Positions 1-8,492 of a DNA stretch of 64,000 bases are shown piece by piece. The stretch's first letter is position 1, and each line of letters starts with the position of its first letter. The notes under the pieces were generated by a model. That model was not told the DNA's origin. It was given only the letters and a program-made list of their open reading frames with translations, and made no database searches. The position numbers were made by a program, and so were the translations under genes. The DNA is from JAAYZM01 sp964510785 (lineage in GTDB: Bacteria > Actinomycetota > Actinomycetes > Actinomycetales > Cellulomonadaceae), in contig CAZECM010000008.1 in the NCBI GenBank assembly GCA_964510785.1, forward strand, positions 7,334-71,333, read 5' to 3'.

Positions 1-689
1 CGCGCGGAGAACAGCTCGACCCGAGGCTCGGCGAGCCAGGAAGGCACCGAGCCGAGAACGATCTGCTCGTGGCTCGCGTTGGGGCGCCCCAGGACAGCGC
101 TGAGCGACCAGTCGCCGCTCGGAAGGAATGAGTGCCGCTGTTCAGACTCGTCATCCAGCCAGGCCGTGTCCATGGCGTTGCGCAGCTTGTCGCCATCGAC
201 GTTGTGCAGGAACGCCCCCGAGGCGGTGACCGACTCGCCGGAGTCCCATACGGTCTCCACGCTCTCGTAGGGCTCGATCACGGTGGGCAGCGGGGCGGTC
301 TCGTCCTCCCCGATGCCGCCGACGGCATGGCTCGTGAACCCCAGATCCTGCACCACCCGTCCCGCCACCTCGACCGTCTCCGGCCGGTTCGCGGCGACCA
401 CTCCGGGCGCCAGCTCGACGGTTTGACCGTCGCCGAACGGTCGCGGTTCCTGCGTGGGGTGCGCGGGCTGCGTGTCGGGCGGGTCGAGGTTCACGAGCTG
501 GGTCACGCCGACGACGACGGCCGCGCTCGCGAGCGTCACCACCACGCCGGTGCGCACGGCCCGACGACGGCGCAGCGCCCGGCCACCGCGCGTCACGGCG
601 GTGGGGTCGAGGTCGAGCGGGGGCTGTGCCACGTCGGCGAGCGTGCGGAGCTCGGCGGCGAAAGCGTCGTCCTGGTCGATGAGGCTCAT
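1..689 (-). CDS. Membrane protein co-transcribed with ECF sigma factor (partial)
   Basis: The gene starts at 689 and runs off the left edge, so only about 229 N-terminal residues are seen. A basic cytoplasmic stretch of about 45 residues (ending in RRRR) is followed by one hydrophobic segment (about residues 46-67) and then an acidic, presumably extracytoplasmic domain. Its ATG overlaps the TGA of the sigma factor (ATGA), so the two are translationally coupled. The topology and position suggest a regulator of that sigma factor or a co-regulated membrane protein. No zinc anti-sigma motif is visible, so the anti-sigma role is inference. The C-terminus is unknown. Confidence 0.75.
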   Translation of the reverse strand, partial: MSLIDQDDAFAAELRTLADVAQPPLDLDPTAVTRGGRALRRRRAVRTGVVVTLASAAVVVGVTQLVNLDPPDTQPAHPTQEPRPFGDGQTVELAPGVVAANRPETVEVAGRVVQDLGFTSHAVGGIGEDETAPLPTVIEPYESVETVWDSGESVTASGAFLHNVDGDKLRNAMDTAWLDDESEQRHSFLPSGDWSLSAVLGRPNASHEQIVLGSVPSWLAEPRVELFSA

Positions 690-1264
690 CGGGCCCCTCC
701 TTCCGTGCTGCGCAGTACGGATCTCAGCTCAGCGAGCGCCCGGGACGCCGTCGACTTCACGGTGCCGACGCTCACACCCAGGTCCGCCGCGACGTCCGCC
801 TCGGACAGGTCCATGAGGTACCGCAGCACCACGATCCGGCGCTGGCGGTCCGAGAGCGTCGCGAGCGCTCGCACGAGCCGGTCACGGTCGCCCGCGCGCT
901 CGGTGTCCACGTGCTGCGGCGCGTGGTCGAGAAGCTCCGAGGGCTCGACGAGCACCTCGCGCCGCCGTCGGCGCCACGTGTCGGTGCGCAGGTTGACGAG
1001 GGTGCGGCGCGCGTAGGCGAGCGGGTCCCCGGTGCGGGCGCGGGGCCACGCCACGTAGGTGCGCTCGAGCGCTTGCTGGGCGAGCTCCTCGGCGCGGTGG
1101 GCGTCACCGACCAGGAGCCACGCGGTGCGTAGGAGCGTCGCCCGGTGCTCCAGCACGAACGTGGTGAACTCGCGGTCGCGACCGAGCCGTTCGCCCACGG
1201 GTTCGACGACGACGTGCTCCCCGTCCGTCCCACCCTGCTGCCCGCTCACCGGACCCGCCGCCAT
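686..1264 (-). CDS. ECF RNA polymerase sigma factor, SigE-like family
   Basis: 192 residues from the ATG at 1264. Sigma region 2 is seen around LLRTAWLLVGDAHRAEELAQ, and region 4 near the C-terminus, with the helix-turn-helix DVAADLGVSVGTVKSTASRAL. The length is typical of the short actinobacterial SigE-like ECF factors that direct RNA polymerase to stress or envelope promoters. No good Shine-Dalgarno precedes the ATG, and a TAGTGT box 7 bases upstream would allow a leaderless transcript. Reading further upstream gives only low-complexity residues, so the longer start was rejected. It is divergent from dusB, and its stop overlaps the start of the membrane protein. Confidence 0.85.
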   Translation of the reverse strand: MAAGPVSGQQGGTDGEHVVVEPVGERLGRDREFTTFVLEHRATLLRTAWLLVGDAHRAEELAQQALERTYVAWPRARTGDPLAYARRTLVNLRTDTWRRRRREVLVEPSELLDHAPQHVDTERAGDRDRLVRALATLSDRQRRIVVLRYLMDLSEADVAADLGVSVGTVKSTASRALAELRSVLRSTEGGAR

Positions 1265-1341
1265 GATGCTCACACTAGGGGTAACGCACGAGGCCCCTGC
1301 GGGGTTGAGTGGCACGCGTCGGCGTGGGGGAGAATGGCGCA

Positions 1342-2529
1342 GTGAGTACCGCGACAGCCTCGACGACGGCGCCCTCCCCGGCGACGGCGCTGCCACCGCT
1401 GCAGATCGGCCGCTTCCGGGTCGACACGCCCGTGGTGCTCGCGCCCATGGCCGGCGTGACCAACCCGCCGTTCCGCACGCTGTGCCGCGAGTACGGCGCG
1501 GGGCTGTACGTCGCCGAGATGGTCACCTCGCGCGCCCTCGTGGAGCGCAACCCCGAGGCGCTGCGCATCCTCACCCACGACGAGGGCGCCACGCCCCGCT
1601 CGGTGCAGGTCTACGGCGTCGAGCCCGGGACGGTCGCCGAGGCCGTGCGGATCATCGCCGCCGAGGACCGCGCCGACCACATCGACCTCAACTTCGGTTG
1701 CCCCGTCCCCAAGGTGACGCGCAAGGGCGGGGGAGCGGCCCTGCCCTGGAAGCGAGGGCTCTTCGAGACGATCGTGCGCGGCGCCGTCGCCGCCGCGGCC
1801 CCCTACGACGTGCCCGTCACGATCAAGATGCGCATGGGCATCGACGACGAGCACCTCACCTACCTCGAGGCCGGCCTCGTGGCCCAGGACGCGGGGGTCG
1901 CGGCCGTCGCGCTGCACGCCCGCACGGCCGCTGACTACTACTCCGGCGAGGCGCGCTGGGAGGCCATCGCGCGGCTCAAGCAGACCGTGACCGACATCCC
2001 CGTGCTCGGCAACGGCGACATCTGGTCCGCCGAGGACGCGCTCACGATGATCACCCAGACGGGGTGCGACGGCGTCGTGGTCGGGCGGGGCTGCCAGGGT
2101 CGACCGTGGCTCTTCGCGGACCTCGCGGCGGCGTTCGCCGGCTCACCCGAGCGCATCCGGCCCGGGCTGCGCGACGTCGCGGTGGGCATCGCCCGCCACG
2201 CCCGCCTCATGGTCGAGCACTTCGGCGGGGAGGACCGGGCGCTGCGCGAGATGCGCAAGCACATGGCCTGGTACCTCAAGGGCTACGCTGTGGGCGGGGA
2301 CCTGCGCCGCTCGCTCGGGCTCGTCTCGACGCTCGCCGAGCTCGACGACCTGCTCGCCCGGCTCGACCTCGACCAGTCCTACCCCGGCGAGGCCGCCGAG
2401 GGGCCGCGGGGCCGCGCCGGCTCGCCCAAGCAACCGCACCTGCCCTACGGCTGGCTCGACTCCCGCGAGCTCGACGAGGGTTTCCGTGCCACGCTCGCGG
2501 AGGCCGAGCTCGACACCTCGGGGGGCTGA
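1342..2529 (+). CDS. dusB: tRNA-dihydrouridine synthase, DusB/NifR3 type
   Basis: FMN-dependent enzyme that reduces uridine to dihydrouridine in tRNA D-loops, with NADPH as donor. The TIM-barrel start is marked by LAPMAGVTN. The catalytic Cys sits in LNFGCPVPKV (near residue 120), and the flavin-phosphate site in GNGDIWSAEDA and VVGRGCQGRPWLF. 395 residues, normal for the family. I chose the GTG at 1342, preceded by GGGGAG about 10 bases upstream, rather than the ATG at 1309. The alpha-amylase gene follows after 3 bases and may be co-transcribed, although the functions are unrelated. Confidence 0.93.
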   Translation: MSTATASTTAPSPATALPPLQIGRFRVDTPVVLAPMAGVTNPPFRTLCREYGAGLYVAEMVTSRALVERNPEALRILTHDEGATPRSVQVYGVEPGTVAEAVRIIAAEDRADHIDLNFGCPVPKVTRKGGGAALPWKRGLFETIVRGAVAAAAPYDVPVTIKMRMGIDDEHLTYLEAGLVAQDAGVAAVALHARTAADYYSGEARWEAIARLKQTVTDIPVLGNGDIWSAEDALTMITQTGCDGVVVGRGCQGRPWLFADLAAAFAGSPERIRPGLRDVAVGIARHARLMVEHFGGEDRALREMRKHMAWYLKGYAVGGDLRRSLGLVSTLAELDDLLARLDLDQSYPGEAAEGPRGRAGSPKQPHLPYGWLDSRELDEGFRATLAEAELDTSGG

Positions 2530-2532
2530 GCC

Positions 2533-4014
2533 GTGAAGCGAGTGCTGCTGGTGTGCGCCGTCGTCGTCGGCCTCGTCGCCTGCACCCCCGCCGCACCCAC
2601 GGGTCCGACGTACCCCGAGCCCGCCGCGTCGAAGGACGTGGGCGTCCAGCTCTTCCAGTGGACGTGGGGCGCCATCGCGGCCGAGTGCCCCGCGCTCGGT
2701 GAGGCGGGCTACGGCTGGGTGCTGACGTCCCCGCCGCAGGAGCACATACTGGGCGAGCCGTGGTGGACCGCCTACCAGCCCGTGAGCTACCAGATCGAGT
2801 CCCGGCTCGGCTCGCGTGAGCAGTTCGCCGCGATGACTGCGGCGTGCGCGGACGCGGGCGTGGGGGTCGTGGCCGACGCCGTGGTCAACCACATGACGGG
2901 CCAGGACGCGCCCGGGACCGGCTGGGCCGGCTCGCCCTACGAGCACTACGACTACCCGGGCCTCTGGTCGGACGGCGAGGGGCACTTCCACCACTGCGGG
3001 CTCACGCAGAACGACGACATCGCGAGCTACACCTCAGCCGTCCAGGTGCGCGAGTGCGAGCTCGTCAACCTCGCCGACCTCGCCACGGAGACCGAGCCCG
3101 TGCGCGCCCGGCTGCGCGCCTACCTCGCCGACCTCGTCTCGCTCGGTGTCGCCGGGGTGCGCATCGACGCCGCCAAGCACATGACGTCCGCCGACGTCGA
3201 GGCGATCACCGCCGAGCTGCCCGAGGGCCTCCTCGTCATCAGCGAGGTGATCCGCGGCGCGCAGGAGCCGATCCGACCCGAGGACTACACCGACGCCGGG
3301 GACGTGTTCGAGTTCGCGTGGGCGCGCGACGTCGCAGGGATCGTCAAGGGCGGGGCGCTACGGCTCGCGCTCGAGCTCGGGTCCGACGACGGCTCGGCGA
3401 CCTATCTGCCGAGCGACGACGCATGGATCTTCGTCGACAACCACGACACCGAGCGCGGCCGCCAGACGTTGAGCTACGACGACGGGCAGGACTACGCGCT
3501 CGCGACCGCGCTCCTGCTCGCCGCGGGTTACGGCCGCCCCGTCGTCTACTCCGGCTACGCCTTCTCCGACCGCGACGCCGGGCCGGTACAGGACGCCGAG
3601 GGCGCGGTGCTCGACGCCGCGTGCGAACCCGATGTAGGCCCGGAGGTCGAGTACGACGACGGCGCCTGGGTCTGCCAGCACGCGTGGCCGAGCGTCGCGG
3701 GCGTCGTGGGCTGGCGCGCCGCCGTCGGCCCCGCGGGAGCGGATGCGACGACGACGGTCGACGGGCGCGTCGTCACCGTGGGTCGCGGGCAGCTCGGCTG
3801 GCTCGCGGCGAGCGGCAACGCCGACGCGACCACGGGCCGTTACGCGACCGGGCTGCTGCCTGGCACGTACTGCGACGTCGCCGCCGGCCCGCTCACCGCG
3901 GACGGTGCGTGCACGGGCCCGGCGGTCGAGGTCGACGACGAGGGCATGGCCGAGGTGACGATCCCCGCGAAGGGCGTGGTCGCCCTCCACGTGGGAGCCC
4001 GCCCCGCGGGCTAG
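2533..4014 (+). CDS. Secreted alpha-amylase lipoprotein (GH13)
   Basis: 493-residue endo-acting alpha-amylase predicted to cut starch outside the cell. The N-terminus is a lipoprotein signal with lipobox LVAC (Cys17), so the enzyme should be anchored to the outer face of the membrane. The four GH13 regions are present: DAVVNH (115-120), GVRIDAAKH (208-216, nucleophile Asp212), ISEVI (acid/base Glu238) and FVDNHD (transition-state Asp305). The sequence is of the animal/Streptomyces-like amylase type. A C-terminal beta-domain follows. Start is GTG. It is convergent with the alpha-glucosidase gene, and the two stop codons overlap (CTAG at 4011-4014). It probably supplies maltodextrins to the MalEFG importer nearby. 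Confidence 0.92.
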   Translation: MKRVLLVCAVVVGLVACTPAAPTGPTYPEPAASKDVGVQLFQWTWGAIAAECPALGEAGYGWVLTSPPQEHILGEPWWTAYQPVSYQIESRLGSREQFAAMTAACADAGVGVVADAVVNHMTGQDAPGTGWAGSPYEHYDYPGLWSDGEGHFHHCGLTQNDDIASYTSAVQVRECELVNLADLATETEPVRARLRAYLADLVSLGVAGVRIDAAKHMTSADVEAITAELPEGLLVISEVIRGAQEPIRPEDYTDAGDVFEFAWARDVAGIVKGGALRLALELGSDDGSATYLPSDDAWIFVDNHDTERGRQTLSYDDGQDYALATALLLAAGYGRPVVYSGYAFSDRDAGPVQDAEGAVLDAACEPDVGPEVEYDDGAWVCQHAWPSVAGVVGWRAAVGPAGADATTTVDGRVVTVGRGQLGWLAASGNADATTGRYATGLLPGTYCDVAAGPLTADGACTGPAVEVDDEGMAEVTIPAKGVVALHVGARPAG

Positions 4015-5817
4015 CGCGGCAGGCGGAACCAGGCCGTCGTGTCCGGGGGGAGCGGCGCGCCGTGGACGAGCGGCTCGCTCGCCTGCAGGAGCTCGAGACC
4101 GTACTGGGGCTCGAGCGGGAGCGGCTCGGTGCCCAGGTTCGCGAGGACGAGCACGTCGCCGTTCACGAACGCGACGGTCGTGGCGCTCGCGCACTCGGGC
4201 AGGCCGTCGACCCACGCGAGCGAACCCGAACCGAGCCGGAAGTCACGGCGGATGCGCAGCGCGGCCCGGTACATCCCGTACGTCGACGTGGCGTCGCCGC
4301 GCTGGACGTCGAGCGCGTAGCGCGACCAGCTCGCGGGCTGGGGCAGCCACGTGGCGCCGGTCGGCGAGAAGCCGAAGCCGGGAGCGGCGGCCTCCCACGG
4401 GAGCGGCACGCGGCAACCGTCGCGGCCGCGCTCGGTGTGCCCCGAGCGCCACCACGCGGGGTCCTGGCGCAGGGAGTCGTCGAGGGCGGTGTGCTCGGGC
4501 AGACCGAGCTCCTCACCCTGGTACAGGTACGCGGACCCCGGCAGCGCGAGCGTGAGCAGGGTCGCGGCGCGGGCCCGGCGCAGGCCGAGCTCCTCGTCCG
4601 GCTGCTCGTCGTCGTGCCCGATGCCCGTGGGGCGCGAGCCCGGCACGGACAGCCCGAGGCGCGAGGCGTGCCGCACGACGTCGTGGTTCGACAGCACCCA
4701 CGTCGAGGGCGCACCCACGGCGTCGGACGCCTCGAGCGAGGCCGTGATGACGCCGCGCAGCGCGGGGGCGTCCCACAGCGTGGTGAGGTAGGAGAAGTTG
4801 AAGGCCTGGTGCATCTCGTCGGGGCGCACGTAGCGGGCGAGGCGGGACAACGGCTCGACCCACGCCTCGGCCACGAGGATGCGATCGCCGTCGTACTCGT
4901 CGAGCACCTCGCGCCACTCGCGGTAGATCCCGTGGACGCCGTCCTGGTCGAACATGGGGCCCTGGTTGCCCGCCCCCGTCGAGCCGTCGTCGGACGAACC
5001 CTCGACCATGGCGACGTGACCGGCCCAGTCAGGCAGCCCCTCGGCCTTGACCATGCCGTGCGCGACGTCCACCCGGAAGCCGTCGACGCCGCGGTCGAGC
5101 CAGAACCGCAGCACGGAGATCATCTCCTCGTGGACCTCGGGATTGGTCCAGTCGAGGTCGGGCTGCTTGGTGTCGAACAGGTGCAGGTACCACTGCCCGT
5201 CCGCGATGCGCGTCCACGCGGGGCCGCCGAAGATCGACGTCCAGTTGTTGGGCGGCTCCGCGCCGTCGGGCCCCTTGCCCTCGCGGAAGATGTAGCGCGC
5301 ACGCTCGGCGCTGTCCTTGTCCGCGGCGAGGGCGGCCTGGAACCAGACGTGCTCGTCGGACGTGTGGTTCGGGACGAGGTCGACGATGATGCGCATGCCC
5401 AGGCGGTGCGCCCGGTCGATGAGCTGGTCGAAGTCGTCGAGCGTGCCGAAGAGGGGGTCGACGTCGCGGTAGTCGGCGACGTCGTATCCCGCGTCCGCTT
5501 GCGGCGAGCGGTAGAACGGCGAGAGCCACACCGCGTCGACACCGAGCCGCGCGAGGCGGTCGGCCAGGAAGCCGACGGCTTCATCATTGTTGAAGTCGGT
5601 CTGGGCGACCCAGCGCTCGGGCTTTTCACCGCGAACANNNNNNNNNNTGGTCGAGGCGGGACGTGATCCCCGGCAGGTCACCGATGCCGTCTCCCGAGGC
5701 GTCCGCGAACGAGCGCGGATAGACCTGGTAGATGACGGCGTGGCGCCACCACGCGTCGTGCTCGCTCGCGCGATGCACGAGGGTCGTGGTCGTGGCGGAG
5801 GTATCGATGGAGGTCAC
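4011..5817 (-). CDS. Alpha-glucosidase (GH13), interrupted by an assembly gap
   Basis: Intracellular enzyme expected to release glucose from maltose and short maltodextrins. Seen: N-terminal VIYQVYPRSFADASGDG, then LVPNHT, FRVDVAHG (nucleophile Asp), LVAEAW (acid/base Glu) and LSNHD, in the family's order. The coding sequence is broken by ten Ns at 5638-5647, and the reading frames on either side do not match across those ten bases. The roughly 80 bases just right of the gap in reading direction (5637 to about 5555) do not encode glucosidase but resemble the C-terminal domain of the GTPase Obg (see findings). The real gene is probably intact, with SRLD joined to LARLGVDAVWLSP. It lies downstream of the LacI-type regulator and may be in its operon. 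Confidence 0.85.
5638..5647. other. Assembly gap (10 N) with chimeric flank
   Basis: Ten Ns inside the alpha-glucosidase gene. On the coding strand the sequence before the gap ends normally (GITSRLD). The sequence after it begins with a foreign segment reading VRGEKPERWVAQTDF before glucosidase sequence resumes at about 5560. The gap length is nominal. Confidence 0.95.
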
Positions 5818-5860
5818 GGGGCAATCACCTAGGTGTTTCGGGTTAATGGGTGGGAAGGGG

Positions 5861-6895
5861 TCACGAGGTCGGCGCGATGCTCGTCGAGCCGCGCACGACG
5901 AGCTCTGGCAGGAAGAGCATCTCCGCGCGGGGCGCCGACTGGCCGGCGATCTGCGAGAGGAGCGCGCTCACGGCGGACTGGCTCATGGAGCGCACGGGCT
6001 GGCGCACGGTCGTGAGCGGCGGGTCGGTGAAGGCGATGAGCGGGGAGTCGTCGTAGCCGACGACCGAGACGTCGTCGGGCACGGACAGGCCGCGCTGCCG
6101 GGCGGCCCGCACGGCTCCGAGCGCCATGAGGTCCGAGCCGCAGATGATCGCGGTGTGCCCGGTGTCGATGAGCTCTGCCGCGGCGACCTGCCCGCCCTCG
6201 ACGGTGAAGAGCGTGGTGACGATGTGCTCCTCGGCGTCCAGCGTGCCGAGGTGGCGTGCGTAGGCGTCCGTGAAGCCGCGGATCTTGCGCTGCGTGGGGA
6301 CGAAGCGGTCCGGACCGATGGCGAGCCCGATCCTCCGGTGCCCGAGCTGGACGAGATGGCGGAACGCGAGCTCGAGCGCGGCGACGTCGTCGCACGAGAC
6401 GGACGGCGCGTCGACACCCTCGGCGTGGCCGTTGACGAGCACGAGCGGGACGCCCTGGGCGCGCAGCGTGTGGTACCGGCCGAGGTCCGCCGTCGTGTCC
6501 GCGTGCAGCCCAGAGATGAAGACGATGCCGTCGACCTTGTGGTCGAGCAGCACCTCGACGTACTGGTCCTCCGTGGTGCCGCCGGCCTCCTGGGCGCACA
6601 GCAGCGGCGTGTAACCGTTCTCGGCAAGGATTGACTCCGCAACCTGCGCGAAGAGGGGGAACACGGGGTTCGTCAGCTCCGGGACCACGAGGCCGACAAG
6701 GCCTTGCGAGCGCATGCGCAGCCGTTCCGGCCGCTCGTAGCCCAGCAGGTCGAGGGCCTCGAGGACGGCCTGCCGGGCGGCGGGCGAGACTCCGGGCTTG
6801 CCGTTGAGCACCCGGGAGACCGTTGCCGTGCTCACGCCCGCCTGGCTGGCGAGGTCGGTGAGTCGGGTACGCGGTTGTGGCGCTGAGGTAGCCAC
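5861..6895 (-). CDS. LacI-family transcriptional regulator of maltodextrin genes
   Basis: 344 residues from a GTG at 6895 with AGGAGGTC just upstream. The N-terminal LacI helix-turn-helix reads RLTDLASQAGVSTATVSRVLNG, with the minor-groove hinge following. A periplasmic-binding-protein-like sensor domain fills the rest (LVVPELTNPVFPLFAQ, VDGIVFISG, GYDDSPLIAF, TTVRQP). It is divergent from malE, with 192 bases between the two starts that hold a candidate operator. By position and family it should repress or control malEFG and the glucosidase in response to maltodextrin (MalR-like). The ligand is inferred from the neighbours. Confidence 0.88.
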   Translation of the reverse strand: MATSAPQPRTRLTDLASQAGVSTATVSRVLNGKPGVSPAARQAVLEALDLLGYERPERLRMRSQGLVGLVVPELTNPVFPLFAQVAESILAENGYTPLLCAQEAGGTTEDQYVEVLLDHKVDGIVFISGLHADTTADLGRYHTLRAQGVPLVLVNGHAEGVDAPSVSCDDVAALELAFRHLVQLGHRRIGLAIGPDRFVPTQRKIRGFTDAYARHLGTLDAEEHIVTTLFTVEGGQVAAAELIDTGHTAIICGSDLMALGAVRAARQRGLSVPDDVSVVGYDDSPLIAFTDPPLTTVRQPVRSMSQSAVSALLSQIAGQSAPRAEMLFLPELVVRGSTSIAPTS

Positions 6896-6961
6896 CTGAC
6901 CTCCTCGTCGACGTGGATGTGGTGTGGAGCAGGTCACAGCGTACCCGCACTGGAACCGTTG

Positions 6962-7012
6962 CCTGAAAGTTACAGCAAGGGCTTGCAACGCGTCCACATG
7001 CTGGTCTAGCGT
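6962..7012 (+). promoter_or_regulatory. Candidate malE promoter with LacI-type operators
   Basis: In the regulator-malE intergenic region GCAAGGGCTTGC (6975-6986) is an inverted repeat, just after the imperfect palindrome CTGAAAGTTACAG. A promoter-like TTGCAA (6983-6988), 18-base spacer, TAGCGT (7007-7012) overlaps it. Repressor bound at the palindrome would cover the -35 box. Sequence pattern only. Confidence 0.5.
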
Positions 7013-7087
7013 CAGCGTTGTCCAGGCCAGCGACGGCGAACGTGCCGCTCGTACCGGCCCCTTCATCTACGCACTGGAGATCACACG

Positions 7088-8359
7088 ATGCGACGCAGCA
7101 TCCCTCTCGTGGGCGCAATCGGACTGGCGTTGACGCTGGCGGCTTGTAGCTCGAGCGGCACCCCGACGGACCCCACGACCACCCCCGCAGCAAGCGAGAC
7201 CGACACGACTTCCGAGGCTCCCTCCGAGCCCGCAGAGGCCACCGGCTCGCTCGTCATCTGGGTCGACGAGACCCGTCAGGCCGCGGTCCAGGCCGCCGCC
7301 GCCACCTTCGAGGCAGAGACCGGCGCCACCGTCGAGCTCGTCCTGAAGAACTTCGACGACATCCGTCCCGACTTCCTCGCCCAGGTCCCCACGGGCGAGG
7401 GCCCCGACCTCACGGTCGGCGCGCACGACTGGCTCGGCGAGCTCACCGCGAACGGTGTGGTCGCCCCGATCGAGCTCGGTGACAAGGCCGACGCCTTCGA
7501 GTCCGTCGCCGTCGACGCCTTCGCCTACGACGGCCAGGTCTACGGCCTGCCGTACGCGATCGAGAACATCGCCATCATCCGCAACACGGCGCTCGCGGAC
7601 TCCACGCCCGCGACGTGGGACGAGATGATCGCCAAGGGCCTCGAGGCCGACGTCACGTACCCCTTCCTCGTCCAGGTGGGCGAGACGGGCGACGGCTACA
7701 CCCTCTACCCGCTGCAGACCTCCTTCGGCGCTCCCGTCTTCACGCAGGCCGAGGACGGCTCCTACACCACAGAGCTCGCGCTCGGCGGCGAGAACGGCGT
7801 CGCCTTCGCCGAGTTCCTCGCCGCAGAGGGCAAGGCCGGCACCCTCAGCACGTCGATGACCTACGACATCGCCGTGGAGGCGTTCGCCAACGGCGAGTCG
7901 CCCTACATCCTCGGTGGCCCGTGGATGCTCGGCTCCTTCGAGGGCCTCGACCTCGCGATCGACCCGGTCCCCTCGGCCGGCGGCGAGGACGCACGCCCCT
8001 TCACCGGTGTGCAGGGCTTCTACCTCAACGCCCGCAGCGAGAACCAGCTCCTCGCGACGGACTTCCTCGTCAACTACATGGCGACCGTCGAGGCGCAGGT
8101 CGCGCTGTACGAGGCGGGCGACCGCACCCCGGCGCTCGTCGAGGCGGCGGACCAGGTCTCGAGCAACCCGATCCTCGCGGGCTTCCGTGCGGTCGGTGCG
8201 AACGCCGTGCCCATGCCGAGCATCCCCGAGATGGGCTCCGTGTGGGCCTTCTGGGGAGTGACCGAGGCCGGCATCATCTCTGGCTCGCTCGAGCCCGAGG
8301 CCGCGTGGAACAAGATGGTCGAGGACATCCAGGGCGCGATCGACGCCGCGGGTTCCTGA
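7088..8359 (+). CDS. malE: Maltodextrin ABC transporter substrate-binding lipoprotein
   Basis: 423 residues. Lipoprotein signal with lipobox LAAC (Cys20), followed by a Ser/Thr-rich linker to about residue 45 and a type-1 extracellular binding protein domain (GSLVIWVDETRQAAVQAAAATFE at its start). Regions such as LPYAIENIAIIRNTAL and GVQGFYLNA match MalE-type maltose and maltodextrin receptors. It would capture maltodextrins outside the membrane and deliver them to MalF/MalG. It is first in the operon malE-malF-malG-glycosidase and separated from malF by a strong hairpin, which fits the usual excess of binding protein. GGAG precedes the ATG. Confidence 0.9.
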   Translation: MRRSIPLVGAIGLALTLAACSSSGTPTDPTTTPAASETDTTSEAPSEPAEATGSLVIWVDETRQAAVQAAAATFEAETGATVELVLKNFDDIRPDFLAQVPTGEGPDLTVGAHDWLGELTANGVVAPIELGDKADAFESVAVDAFAYDGQVYGLPYAIENIAIIRNTALADSTPATWDEMIAKGLEADVTYPFLVQVGETGDGYTLYPLQTSFGAPVFTQAEDGSYTTELALGGENGVAFAEFLAAEGKAGTLSTSMTYDIAVEAFANGESPYILGGPWMLGSFEGLDLAIDPVPSAGGEDARPFTGVQGFYLNARSENQLLATDFLVNYMATVEAQVALYEAGDRTPALVEAADQVSSNPILAGFRAVGANAVPMPSIPEMGSVWAFWGVTEAGIISGSLEPEAAWNKMVEDIQGAIDAAGS

Positions 8360-8368
8360 TCTGATCGA

Positions 8369-8407
8369 GGCGCGCGGCCGGGCCCACCCTTTGCCCGGCC
8401 GCGCGCC
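8369..8407 (+). terminator. Intercistronic hairpin between malE and malF
   Basis: A perfect 15-bp stem (8369-8383 with 8393-8407) closes a 9-base loop. There is no strong U-run after it, so it probably protects the malE 3' end or attenuates read-through rather than ending all transcription. This is a common device for making more binding protein than permease. Confidence 0.7.
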
Positions 8408-8492
8408 CTCCTTCGTCGCACCGCGCGGGTGCGATGCCCGTACGTCATGATCGACTTGTCGCACCGCCGCGACCGAGAACTCGGAGTCACCC

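Noticed and set aside
5555..5637. A novel insertion domain in the alpha-glucosidase
   Set aside because: The sequence resembles an Obg C-terminal domain beside an N gap, and the frame does not match across the gap.
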